Source: Planctomycetota bacterium
GTDB lineage: Bacteria > Planctomycetota > UBA1135 > GCA-002686595
Reading direction: 5' to 3'
Length of the DNA: 64,000 bases
Assembly: GCA_009691855.1 (NCBI GenBank)
Contig: SIAI01000006.1
Location: forward strand, 62,001 to 126,000
A program made the position numbers and the translations under genes. The notes under the pieces were generated by a model, which ran no database searches, was not told the DNA's origin, and was given only the letters and a program-made list of their open reading frames with translations. Numbering within the stretch: the first letter of the stretch is position 1; each line of letters begins with the position of its first letter. This document shows, piece after piece, positions 8,082 to 15,759 of the stretch.

Positions 8082-9166
8082 ACTTTCTGAACCGCTTCCT
8101 GTCGCTGGGCCGCATCCGCCGCTCCAAGCGCGCCCTCGTCGCCGACCCCACGCCGCGCAACTACCTCGCGCTGGCCCAGCAGTACTCGCTCGCCGGGCGT
8201 TCCGACGCCGCGCAGCGCGCCTGCGTCGAGGGCCTGGCGGCCTTCCCCGCGAACATCCAGCTCTCGCGCTACCACCAGCGCACCCGGCGCTCCGAGCGCG
8301 AGACGCGTCTGGCAGAGCTGCACCGCGAGCTGGCCGAGGCGCCGCGCGCGCCGCTGTGGCGCGAGCTGTGCGAGATCCTGATCGAGTCCGACGAGCTGGT
8401 GCGCGCCGAGGAAGAGCTGGCGCGCTGGCTGGCGCGCGACAAGGATTCCGAGGCCTACTACCTGCTGGCGCGCGTGCACCTGGCGCGCTTCTTCGCCGAC
8501 CGTGGCCGCGACCAGGGGCGCGCGGCGTGGGCGGCCCTGGAGCAAGCCATCGCGCACCTGCCTCACGATCTGCGCCCGCTGCGCGCCAAGCTCGACTTCC
8601 TGACGCGCATCGGCGCCTGGAAAGACGCGCGCGACTGCGCCGCGCGCTGCCTGGCGGTCGAGCCCGGGACGCTCGAGCTGGAAGGCCGCTACCGCACGCT
8701 CTCGGCGCGCGCCGAGGACGCGCCCAGCTTCGAGCGCGCGCTGCACGAGGTCGAGCGCTCGGGCAAGCTGCCGGGCGAGGACGGTGGCGCGGGCGCGCGC
8801 GCTTCCACTGGCAGCGTGCAAGCGCTGCTGCGCGAACTCGCCGGGCAACCCGATGTCCAGGCGGCGCTGTACGTGCGCGGCTCGACCGCGCTGGTCCAGG
8901 GTCCGAAGGGGGCCACCGCTGAGCGCACCGCGCGCTCGGTGCAGACGATCCTGTCGGGCTCGCGCTCGGCCGCGCGCCGCCTCGGCCTCGGCCAGGTGTT
9001 CCAGATCCAGCTCGAGGGCTCGTTCGGCACCCTGTCGATCGCACCCGGCGAGCAGGATGCGGGCGCGCTGCTGTGCAGCGGTCCGCTGGGGCGCTCGCGC
9101 GAGGAGGCCCTGCTCGGCATGGCTGGTCTGAACGCCGCCACGGGTGGCGAAGGAGTACCGTCGTGA
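8078..9166 (+). CDS. TPR protein with roadblock-like C terminus
   Basis: 362 residues. The N terminus (LADPTPRNYLALAQQYSLAGRSDAAQRACVEGL) and middle (AWAALEQAIAHLP, GAWKDARDCAARCLAVEP) are TPR-type helix pairs. The last ~100 residues (VQALLRELAGQPDVQAALYVRGSTALVQGPKG onward) resemble a roadblock/LC7 fold, as found in GTPase regulators of the MglB kind. Start overlaps the upstream stop (ATGA) and its stop overlaps the next start (GTGA), so translation is coupled across three genes. Probable partner of the MglA-like GTPase two genes downstream; this is inferred from domain and context. Confidence 0.65.
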   Translation: MNFLNRFLSLGRIRRSKRALVADPTPRNYLALAQQYSLAGRSDAAQRACVEGLAAFPANIQLSRYHQRTRRSERETRLAELHRELAEAPRAPLWRELCEILIESDELVRAEEELARWLARDKDSEAYYLLARVHLARFFADRGRDQGRAAWAALEQAIAHLPHDLRPLRAKLDFLTRIGAWKDARDCAARCLAVEPGTLELEGRYRTLSARAEDAPSFERALHEVERSGKLPGEDGGAGARASTGSVQALLRELAGQPDVQAALYVRGSTALVQGPKGATAERTARSVQTILSGSRSAARRLGLGQVFQIQLEGSFGTLSIAPGEQDAGALLCSGPLGRSREEALLGMAGLNAATGGEGVPS

Positions 9167-9666
9167 TCGCCTACCTCGAATCCCTTGCGCGCCTGCCCGG
9201 CGTCGAGTTCGTGATGCTGATCTCGCACGACGGCGTGCCCATCGCCCACGCCGGCGGCACGGAAGAGAGCGCGCGTGAAGAGAGCTTGGCGGCCCTGGCG
9301 GCGTCGTGGTTGAACGACGTCACGCAGGCGGTCGCGCCGCTCGGCTGGCACGCACCCGAGCGCGTGTGTCTGCGCGCGGCGCGCGGAACGCTGGTGATGC
9401 GGCGTTCCGAGAGCGCCTGCCTGGTCGTGCGCCTCGGACGCGAAGCTGCGCCCGAGGACGTGCGCCTGTCGATGGACGGCACGCTGGCGCGCATCGAGCG
9501 TGCGCGCCACGGCCGTACGCACGCACCCCTGGCGCCCGGCGCGCCCAGCGCAGCGCTCGTCACCGCACAAGAGTCCGAACCTGCGGGCCCGATTCCCTAC
9601 CGGAACGACGCACCGCTTGTCGAAGAACAGCTACGCCCGGCCCCTGGCCGTCCTCCGGGAACCTGA
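9163..9666 (+). CDS. Roadblock/LC7 domain protein
   Basis: 167 residues. Residues 1-115 have the roadblock pattern: an N-terminal helix (YLESLARLPGVE), a strand FVMLISHDGVPIAHAG, a long helix EESLAALAASWLNDV, then two strands RVCLRAARGTLVMRRS and ACLVVRLG. Such proteins dimerise and act as activators or scaffolds of small Ras-like GTPases. The tail is Pro-rich and unconserved. GTG start overlaps the upstream TGA, with AAGGAG 6 nt before it. Three bases separate it from the MglA-like gene. Confidence 0.75.
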   Translation: MIAYLESLARLPGVEFVMLISHDGVPIAHAGGTEESAREESLAALAASWLNDVTQAVAPLGWHAPERVCLRAARGTLVMRRSESACLVVRLGREAAPEDVRLSMDGTLARIERARHGRTHAPLAPGAPSAALVTAQESEPAGPIPYRNDAPLVEEQLRPAPGRPPGT

Positions 9667-9669
9667 ACC

Positions 9670-10839
9670 ATGGTCCAGATCAACTTCGCGCATAAGTCCG
9701 TCAACCTGAAGGTCGTCTACTACGGACCGGGGATGTCGGGCAAGACGACCAACCTGGAGATCATCCACCAGCGCGCTCCGGAGGGCAACCGCGGCGACTT
9801 GACGAGCATCAGCACGGACGGCGATCGCACGCTGTTCTTCGACTTCATGCCGCTCGACCTCGGCACGGTTGCGGGGATGCGCACGGCGTTCCAGCTCTAC
9901 ACCGTGCCCGGTCAGGTGTACTACAACTCGACGCGCAAGCTCGTGCTGCAGGGCGTGGACGGGATCATCTTCGTGGCCGACTCCTCGGCCGCGATGATCA
10001 ACCAGAACCTCGAGTCCCTGCGCAACCTCGAGGAGAACCTCAACGAGTACGGCAAGTCGCTGGCGACGTTGCCGCACGTGATCCAGCTCAACAAGCGCGA
10101 CTTGCCCGACGCGATGTCGGTCGAAGAGCTCGGGCGCCTGATGAACACGCACAACGCGCCGCTGTTCGAGGCCATCGCCAACAGCGGGCAGGGCGTGTTC
10201 CCGACGCTGAAGGCCCTGGCCGCGAGCGTGCTCAAGAACATCATGAGCGAGAGCGGGCAGAAGTCCGCACCCTATCCCGCGCAGGCCGCTGCGGCTCCGC
10301 AGCCCCGTCCGGCTGCGCCCGCGCGGCCGCAACCCGCCCAGCCCGCGCGCGCACCGCAGTACCAGCAGCCTGCGCCGCACCACCAGCCGCATCCCGCGAT
10401 GCCCGCGTACGGACAGCCCTCCTATCCGCAGGTCGGAGGGCAACCCGCCGCCGGCGGCGGCTTCTTCGCCGGCGGGCCGCAGGGCGCGGCCAACCTCGGA
10501 TCAATGGCGCCCGCACCGCCGATGCAGGGCGGCCTGCAGCTCGCTCAGCCGCAGATGCCGCGCGGAGGGCAGCTGTCGCAGACGCGCTCCCAGCCGCGGC
10601 CCGCGGCGCAGCCGAAGCAACAGCACAAGCCTGCCCCGGCGCCCGCGCCGGCGGCGGCTCCCGCACCGCGTCCGCAGCGCGCTGGGCAGCAGTCTCACGC
10701 GAAACCGCGTGCGGCTGCCAAGCCTCAGCCGGCGGCCGAGCCGCCGAAGAGTTCGCGCGGCAAGCTGACTCCGGTCTTCATCGTGGCGGGGGTCGGCGTC
10801 GGCGCCGTGCTCGCCTGGGTGCTGATGAACGTTCTCTAA
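9670..10839 (+). CDS. mglA: MglA-like small GTPase with Pro-rich linker and C-terminal membrane anchor
   Basis: Residues 1-195 are an MglA-type Ras-like GTPase: P-loop GPGMSGKT at 19-26, the switch region TSISTDGDRTLFFDFMPLDLG, a G3 motif TVPGQVYYN and NKRD at 141-144. MglA proteins set cell polarity and motility in Myxococcus and are about 195 residues long. Here a ~170-residue Pro/Ala/Gln-rich low-complexity linker follows, ending in a single hydrophobic segment (about 366-389, TPVFIVAGVGVGAVLAWVLM), so the GTPase would be tail-anchored to the membrane. Flanked by roadblock proteins on both sides, its likely GAP/scaffold partners. Confidence 0.9.
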   Translation: MVQINFAHKSVNLKVVYYGPGMSGKTTNLEIIHQRAPEGNRGDLTSISTDGDRTLFFDFMPLDLGTVAGMRTAFQLYTVPGQVYYNSTRKLVLQGVDGIIFVADSSAAMINQNLESLRNLEENLNEYGKSLATLPHVIQLNKRDLPDAMSVEELGRLMNTHNAPLFEAIANSGQGVFPTLKALAASVLKNIMSESGQKSAPYPAQAAAAPQPRPAAPARPQPAQPARAPQYQQPAPHHQPHPAMPAYGQPSYPQVGGQPAAGGGFFAGGPQGAANLGSMAPAPPMQGGLQLAQPQMPRGGQLSQTRSQPRPAAQPKQQHKPAPAPAPAAAPAPRPQRAGQQSHAKPRAAAKPQPAAEPPKSSRGKLTPVFIVAGVGVGAVLAWVLMNVL

Positions 10840-10846
10840 GGATCGA

Positions 10847-11362
10847 ATGCCAATGAGCAACAAGAACAACTCCCGTGACGAGAACCTGCGCAAGTCACGC
10901 CTCGTCTTCTACGAGAACGACGTCCTGAAGCTGAACGCGGAGATCGACACTTTCCTGGAGCTGTCCAAGGCGCGTTGTGCGCTGCTGGTGGACCGCGACG
11001 GTCACCTGGTGACGCGCCGCGGCGAGCCGGTGAAGACGGCCGAGGACACGATCTCGGCCCTGATCGCGGGCTCCTTCGCGGCCACGCGCGAGATGGCGCG
11101 CCTCCTAGGCGAGAACGAGTTCGCGATCCTGTTCCACCAGGGAACGCGCGACTCGATACAGCTGCAGCTCATCGGTGAGCGCACGCTGCTGGCCACGCTC
11201 TTCGACGGGCGCACGAACCTCGGCATGGTGCGCTTCTACGCCCAGGAGACCGCCGGGCGCATCACGGACATCCTCCATGACATCCACACGCAGGACCGCA
11301 AGGCCGACCTGAACGAGGACTTCGGCAGCCGCGCCGAGGACGCGCTCGACAAGTTGTTCTAG
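10847..11362 (+). CDS. MglB-like roadblock/LC7 protein
   Basis: 171 residues with a roadblock core: helix LKLNAEIDTFLELSKA, strand CALLVDRDGHLVTRRGE, helix DTISALIAGSFAATREMARLLG, strands FAILFHQGTRDSIQLQLIG and TLLATLFDG. In MglA/MglB pairs the roadblock partner is the GTPase-activating protein, and this gene sits 7 bp after the MglA-like gene. The charged N terminus (about 25 residues) and the acidic C-terminal helix are extensions beyond the minimal fold. AAGGA lies 4 nt before ATG 10847; ATG 10853 is a possible alternative. A GC-rich 8-bp hairpin with no U-tract follows the stop. Confidence 0.85.
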   Translation: MPMSNKNNSRDENLRKSRLVFYENDVLKLNAEIDTFLELSKARCALLVDRDGHLVTRRGEPVKTAEDTISALIAGSFAATREMARLLGENEFAILFHQGTRDSIQLQLIGERTLLATLFDGRTNLGMVRFYAQETAGRITDILHDIHTQDRKADLNEDFGSRAEDALDKLF

Positions 11363-11513
11363 AGCCCGGCGCGGAACGCCGCGCCGAGGGCTGCGGCGCT
11401 CCGGGCGGTCAGGGGGTGTTTGGCGACCGGACCTGGGCCGAGGAACCCTCGGCTGTTGCTTGCAGCGGACGACGGCCAGCAGGCCGGCGCAGAAGGACGC
11501 AGGGCGGTCGCCC

Positions 11514-11542
11514 TTGCGCCCCTGGTCACCCTCCGTTAGAGT
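11514..11542 (+). promoter_or_regulatory. sigma70-like promoter of rpmB
   Basis: TTGCGC (11514-11519), a 17-bp spacer and TAGAGT (11537-11542) resemble a -35/-10 pair, each 4/6 to consensus. A start near 11549 would give a leader of about 34 nt before the L28 ATG. Low to moderate support from sequence alone. Confidence 0.4.
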
Positions 11543-11582
11543 CCCCCCCGTTTCGTGCCCGAAAGACGGCGGAGTCCCTTAC

Positions 11583-11828
11583 ATGGCCAGAGTCTGCGAC
11601 ATCTGTGAGAAGCGAACGCACGTCGGCGGTTCGATCGCCCGGCGCGGTTTGCCCAAGCGCAAGGGCGGCGTCGGTCTTAAGACGACCGGGCACACGAAGC
11701 GCAAGTACTTCCCCAACCTGCAGAAGATCCAGGTGCAGGAGGGCAAGGGCGTGAAGCGCATGACGGTGTGCACGCGCTGCATCAAGAGCGGCCGGATCAA
11801 GAAGCCGATCCGCGCCCAGGCCAGCTAG
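11583..11828 (+). CDS. rpmB: 50S ribosomal protein L28
   Basis: 81-residue basic protein of the large ribosomal subunit. It contains a Cys2-Cys2 arrangement, CDIC near residue 5 and CTRC near residue 64, so this is the zinc-binding (C+) form of L28, plus the conserved GNxVSHAxxxTKRxxxPN-like core, here GLKTTGHTKRKYFPNLQ. Length fits the family (about 65-80). The ATG follows a ~34-nt leader. It stands alone rather than beside rpmG. Confidence 0.95.
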   Translation: MARVCDICEKRTHVGGSIARRGLPKRKGGVGLKTTGHTKRKYFPNLQKIQVQEGKGVKRMTVCTRCIKSGRIKKPIRAQAS

Positions 11829-12316
11829 CTGCTCGAGCCACGGGCCGCGGTCGCTCGCCGCTGGAAGCACACGCCGCTCGGGTGTGAGTCGGAGGCTGAG
11901 GCGCACCCGTGCTCGATCCAACTCGCGTTCGAACGAGCGAGGAGTCGAACGCAACCGCGCCGCCGGAAACGCGGCTTTGCAGTGACGCCTGACGCTGACG
12001 CGGGAAGGCCTGCAAGCGGAACTCGGCGCGGGTGCCTGAGGGCTCGCGAGGAGCGCACGCAGGTTGGGCGCGCAGAAGAATCTCGAGCGGCTGCCGGAAA
12101 CGCACGCGAGCGCGTCGGCGTCCGTGCATGTTGCTCCTGCACGGCCTGCGAGCATGTCACGCGACGGTCCCTAAGTTCCTGTGGGCCTAGGCAGTTAATG
12201 CGCCTTCTCCGGACGGCACGCGGCCCCCGCAGCCGCTCGTCCACGAGCGCGAAGAGCAGCGCGCGAACTCGGATTCGTGCGTCGTCAGGAGAAAAAACTC
12301 GTGGAAGGAGGGAAAG
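11829..12316. other. 488-bp region without a recognised gene
   Basis: Between rpmB and the small basic ORF. Open frames exist on both strands here but none has a ribosome site or recognisable product. I looked for RNase P, tmRNA, SRP and 6S RNA signatures and saw none. The middle (12165-12205, around TAAGTTCCTGTGGGCCTAGG) is less GC-rich than its surroundings. The last ~60 bp (GGAGAAAAAACTCG) probably hold the promoter or leader of the next gene. Confidence 0.4.
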
Positions 12317-12484
12317 ATGCGGGGGAAGTTCGCCGATGGAAAGCCTGATGTCGTGGTGAGGGCGCACAAAGTTGCGCCCAACTGGGACAAGCCCAAGAAG
12401 GAATCTCTACATATGGCGAAACGGAAGAAGAAGGCCAAGAAGGCGACCAAAAAGGCTACACGCAAGGGTCGCAAGAAGGCCTAG
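12317..12484 (+). CDS. 55-residue Lys-rich basic protein
   Basis: A short ORF with a strong Shine-Dalgarno (GGAGG, 6 nt before ATG 12317). The first 32 residues are mixed (MRGKFADGKPDVVVRAHKVA and following); the last 23, after an internal ATG at 12413, consist almost only of Lys, Arg, Ala, Thr and Gly (MAKRKKKAKKATKKATRKG and so on), like the tails of bacterial histone H1-like proteins. If translation starts at 12413 the product would be this tail alone. It ends 9 bp before a very strong terminator and 73 bp before an HU gene, suggesting a DNA- or RNA-binding role. No family was recognised. Confidence 0.55.
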   Translation: MRGKFADGKPDVVVRAHKVAPNWDKPKKESLHMAKRKKKAKKATKKATRKGRKKA

Positions 12485-12493
12485 TCCGAAAAC

Positions 12494-12535
12494 AGGCCTG
12501 GTCCCCGGTCCGAGGGGGCCAGGCCTTTTTCCTTT
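12494..12535 (+). terminator. Strong intrinsic terminator after the Lys-rich ORF
   Basis: A 13-bp stem (12494-12506 with 12514-12526, one G-U pair) and a 7-nt loop GGTCCGA are followed by TTTTTCCTTT. It ends the Lys-rich ORF transcript. HU starts only 22 bp beyond, so HU needs either its own promoter overlapping this hairpin or read-through. Confidence 0.9.
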
Positions 12536-12557
12536 CAGGACCATTCTCTGGAGCACC

Positions 12558-12827
12558 GTGAACAAGAGCGACCTCATCACACAGATCTCCCACGAGCTGC
12601 ACACCTCGAAGCTCGCCGCAGGGACACTGCTGGATACGGTCCTCGACGGCATCCGCAAGGGGCTGCGCGAGGAGGGAACCGTCACGATCACCGGCTTCGG
12701 CACCTTCGAGGTGAAGAACCGCAAGCAGCGCGTCGGCCGTAACCCGCACACCGGGGAGCCGATCCAGATCGAGGCCGGCAAGCGCGTGGGTTTCCGCGTG
12801 GGCAAGGGGCTGAAGCAGCTCGCCTGA
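12558..12827 (+). CDS. HU/IHF family DNA-binding protein
   Basis: 89 residues, standard HU length. It begins at GTG (NKSDLITQISHE) with GGAG 4 nt upstream, and has the conserved core GFGTFEVKNRKQRVGRNPHTGE, including the DNA-inserting RNP arm (RNPHTGEPI). HU dimers bend DNA and help compact the nucleoid. The two genes beside it, the Lys-rich ORF and this one, may both serve chromosome packing. A 12-bp-stem terminator follows. Confidence 0.93.
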   Translation: MNKSDLITQISHELHTSKLAAGTLLDTVLDGIRKGLREEGTVTITGFGTFEVKNRKQRVGRNPHTGEPIQIEAGKRVGFRVGKGLKQLA

Positions 12828-12863
12828 CGCGCCACTGGCAGCTCCACGGGGAGCGTTTGCATG

Positions 12864-12900
12864 GGCCGATTCCGCAGCGCGGAGTCGGCCTTTGTCGTTT
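12864..12900 (+). terminator. Intrinsic terminator of HU
   Basis: Twelve-bp stem GGCCGATTCCGC / GCGGAGTCGGCC (one T-G pair) with loop AGC, followed by TTTGTCGTTT. Lies between HU and the convergent metG, so it may act for HU and partly shield metG. Confidence 0.8.
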
Positions 12901-12921
12901 CAGGAGAGCGCTCGTCGCCCG

Positions 12922-14631
12922 TCAGGGCTTGCCACGCTCGTGCAACTCGCGGATCTCGCCCTCGATCACCTCGTCGGGGATCTTTGGGAACGGGCCCTCG
13001 ATCGTGCCGAACGGCGTCCCCGGCGCGAGCAGGCGCCAGCTGCCGTCCGCGGGCTCGGCCGGCCAACGGCGCGCTTCGATCTGGCCAGCGCCGCCGACCA
13101 TGCTCCACAGCTGCTGCGCCTTGCGTGGCAGGAAGGGCGCCATCCAGTGCGCGAGCAGCGCCAGCCAGTTGCAGGCCGTGTTCAGCACCGCGGCTGCGCG
13201 CACGGGGTCCTTGGTGCGCAGCGACCAGGGCGCATGGCGATCGATGAACACGTTGGCCACGACGGCGTTCGCCACGAGCTCTTCGCTCGCGCGCCGGAAG
13301 CGGAATTCGAGCACCGAGCGCGACGGATCCGCGATCGGCCCGCACTCCAGCAGCAGCGAGCGATCGAGCTCTATCTCGATGGCCGGGTCGAGCGCCGGCA
13401 CGCGGCCCTCGAAGTGCTTGGCCGCGAAGCGCAGCACGCGCGTGGCCAGGTTGCCGATCGTGTCCGCCAGCGAGGTGTTCACGCAGCGCTGGAACTCCTC
13501 CCAGCGCCACTCCGAGTCGGCCGTTTCGGGTGCGCTCGACAAGAGGTAGAAGCGCACCAGGTCGGGTTCGTAGCGCTGTGCCAGCGCGTCGAGCGGTAGG
13601 GTCCAGTTCTTCGAGGTGGAGAACTTGGCCCCCTCGAGGTTGTAGAACTCGTTGGCCGGCACCTGCCAGGGCAGGACCCAGCTCTGCTGCTGACCGAACA
13701 GCATCGAGGGGAACACCAGGCAGTGGAACGGGATGTTGTCCTTGCCGATGAAGTGCACCAGGCGTGAGTCGGGCTCGAGCCACCAGCGCTTCCACTCGTC
13801 GGGCTGGCCGCGCTCGCGCGCCCACTGCTGCGTGAACGACACGTACCCGATGGGCGCGTCGAACCACACGTAGAGCACCTTGCCCTCCTCCGCGCCGGCG
13901 ACGTCGGCCGGAACGGGTACGCCCCAGCGCATGTCGCGCGTGATCGGGCGCGCGCGGATGTTCTCGAGCTGGTTGCCGATGAACGCGCTGACGTTCGGCT
14001 TCCATGGATGGCTCGCGAACCAGGCGCCGACGCCGTCGTCGCGCAGCTTGGGCAGGTCCAGGTACCAGTGCGAGGTCGAGCGTCGCACGGGCACCGTGCC
14101 GCACACCTTGCAGGCGACCTTGGGCATCTTCAGCGGATCGAGCCACTTGCCGCAGCGCGGACACTCGTCGCCGCGCGCCTCCTCGTAGCCGCACTCGTGG
14201 CACGTGCCGAGGATGTAGCGGTCGGCCAGGAACATCTCGTCCTGCTCGCAGTAGAGCTGCTCCTCGGTGCGCTTCTGCAGGTAGCCGTTGTGGTCGAGGC
14301 GCCGGAAGAACTCCTGGCTGGTGGCCGCGTGCTCGGGGCAGATGCTGGTGCCCGACCAGGCGTCGAAGACGATGCCGAAGGCGTCGAAGGCAGCCTTGAT
14401 CGAGGCGCGCCAGCGCGCGACGTACTCGGGGTAGGCGACGCCCTCCTGCTCGGCGCCGATCGTGATCGCCACGCCGTGCTCGTCGGTGCCGCACACGTAC
14501 AGCACCTCCTCGCCCAGCGCGCGCAGCGTGCGCACGTAGCAGTCGGCCGGCAGGTAGGCGCCGATCAGGTGTCCGAGGTGCAGCGGGCCGTTGGCGTAGG
14601 GCAGCGCGCTGGTGACGAGAGTGCGGGGCAT
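12922..14631 (-). CDS. metG: Methionyl-tRNA synthetase
   Basis: 569-residue class I synthetase charging tRNA-Met. HLGHLIGAY is the HIGH signature near residue 18. A zinc-knuckle insertion follows with CHECG, CPRCG and CKVCG pairs, and the second catalytic signature reads KFSTSKN, the form seen in archaeal-like bacterial MetRS, rather than KMSKS. The anticodon-binding helical domain is present (NTACNWLALLAHWMAPFLP). There is no C-terminal tRNA-binding (EMAP-like) extension. Upstream of ATG 14631 the minus strand reads TAGGAT 8 nt before the start with no Shine-Dalgarno, suggesting a leaderless transcript. Confidence 0.96.
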   Translation of the reverse strand: MPRTLVTSALPYANGPLHLGHLIGAYLPADCYVRTLRALGEEVLYVCGTDEHGVAITIGAEQEGVAYPEYVARWRASIKAAFDAFGIVFDAWSGTSICPEHAATSQEFFRRLDHNGYLQKRTEEQLYCEQDEMFLADRYILGTCHECGYEEARGDECPRCGKWLDPLKMPKVACKVCGTVPVRRSTSHWYLDLPKLRDDGVGAWFASHPWKPNVSAFIGNQLENIRARPITRDMRWGVPVPADVAGAEEGKVLYVWFDAPIGYVSFTQQWARERGQPDEWKRWWLEPDSRLVHFIGKDNIPFHCLVFPSMLFGQQQSWVLPWQVPANEFYNLEGAKFSTSKNWTLPLDALAQRYEPDLVRFYLLSSAPETADSEWRWEEFQRCVNTSLADTIGNLATRVLRFAAKHFEGRVPALDPAIEIELDRSLLLECGPIADPSRSVLEFRFRRASEELVANAVVANVFIDRHAPWSLRTKDPVRAAAVLNTACNWLALLAHWMAPFLPRKAQQLWSMVGGAGQIEARRWPAEPADGSWRLLAPGTPFGTIEGPFPKIPDEVIEGEIRELHERGKP

Positions 14632-14673
14632 CGCCGCGCATCCTACGGTCTCGCCCTGCGCGATCCACGCGGC

Positions 14674-15759
14674 TCAGCCGCCGGCGACCCGCGCGGCCAG
14701 GCCCGTCGCCGCTCCGGGCCAGAGCGTGAGCGCGGCGGCCACCACTTCCTGCAGCCGGGGATGCGCGCCGAGCGCGGTCAGGGCCCGAGCCACGATGCGC
14801 CGCAGGCGCGTCTCGCGGCGCACGCAGCGCGCGTACGAGCGCTCGGGCGCACCCGAACCGTGCGTGAGCACGGCGCGCGCCGCGCGCGCCGCGGCCAGGC
14901 CGGTCACGAGCGCGATGGCCACACCGCAGCCGAGCACCGGATCGACTCCGCCGGCCGCGTCGCCGGCCAGGAAGGCGCCCTCGTGCGCGACCCGTCGCGG
15001 CCGCGCGCGCTCGAGCGCGCGCGCCTCGGGTGGCGTGACCCAGGCGCCGAGCGCGGCCGCGGCGCGCGGATGCTCGGCCAGGGCCGCGGCCAGCCAGGCC
15101 TCGCTGCCGCGCGCGTCGCCGCGCGGCTCGTCGCGCAGCACGGCCACGTTGATGCGCCCGCCCGCGAGCGGCGTCAGGTACACCTCGCTGTGCCGTCCGA
15201 GGTGGACCTCGACGCGCGCCAGAGTTCCGCGGGCCTCCGCGCGCGCGCGCAGGCCGTAGCGCCGAGCAGCCGTGCGCTCGCGCCGCAGCCAATGCGCCGC
15301 CTCACCCTGCAGACCGTCGGCCGCGATCAGGGTGCGCGCCGACCAGCTCTCGTCGCCGCAGCGCAGGCGGAAGCCGGGGCGCGTGGACTCGGTGCGCACG
15401 CGGCGCGGGATGCGCGTGACGCGTGCTTCGGCCGCCAGCGCCGCGTCGAGCGCCGCCGACAGCGTCCCGCGCTCGAGCGCGCAGCCAGCCACGGCGAAGG
15501 GGATCTCTAGCTCGCGACCCGAGGCGAGCACGTAGCCGATGCGCTCGAGCGGTTGGCCGCGCAGGAGCAGGTCCCCGAGTCCGAGCTCGCGCAAGGCCGC
15601 GACGCCCGCCGGCAGGATGCCCTCGCCGCAGGGCTTTTCGATCGGGGCGGCCTGTGGCTCGAACAGCGCGACCGTCAGTCCCGCGCGCGCCGCGCCCAGC
15701 CCGGCGGCCGCTCCGGCCGGCCCGCCGCCGACCACGGCCAGGTCGAAGGCGGCCTTCAT
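14674..15759 (-). CDS. FAD-dependent oxidoreductase (geranylgeranyl reductase-like), PKS cluster
   Basis: 361 residues. The Rossmann motif DLAVVGGGPAGAAAG (about residues 6-20) and the C-terminal FAD motif FLAGDAAGGVDPVLGCGVAIAL place it in the group of geranylgeranyl reductase-like and aromatic hydroxylase flavoproteins. Third gene of a type III PKS operon; start overlaps the methyltransferase stop (ATGA). In the Streptomyces griseus srsABC cluster the corresponding flavoprotein hydroxylates an alkylresorcinol to a quinone. By analogy it may oxidise or reduce the phenolic lipid made here; substrate is inferred only. Confidence 0.8.
   Translation of the reverse strand: MKAAFDLAVVGGGPAGAAAGLGAARAGLTVALFEPQAAPIEKPCGEGILPAGVAALRELGLGDLLLRGQPLERIGYVLASGRELEIPFAVAGCALERGTLSAALDAALAAEARVTRIPRRVRTESTRPGFRLRCGDESWSARTLIAADGLQGEAAHWLRRERTAARRYGLRARAEARGTLARVEVHLGRHSEVYLTPLAGGRINVAVLRDEPRGDARGSEAWLAAALAEHPRAAAALGAWVTPPEARALERARPRRVAHEGAFLAGDAAGGVDPVLGCGVAIALVTGLAAARAARAVLTHGSGAPERSYARCVRRETRLRRIVARALTALGAHPRLQEVVAAALTLWPGAATGLAARVAGG

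Noticed and set aside
6504-9044. An 846-codon open frame on the minus strand across the TPR/roadblock genes
   Set aside because: Very GC-rich coding regions leave the opposite strand open. The product is Arg/Ala/Pro-rich without domains, while the plus strand encodes recognisable, overlapping genes.
11825-12367. A 180-codon minus-strand frame over the unassigned region
   Set aside because: No ribosome site, no recognisable domain, and composition typical of random open frames in GC-rich DNA.
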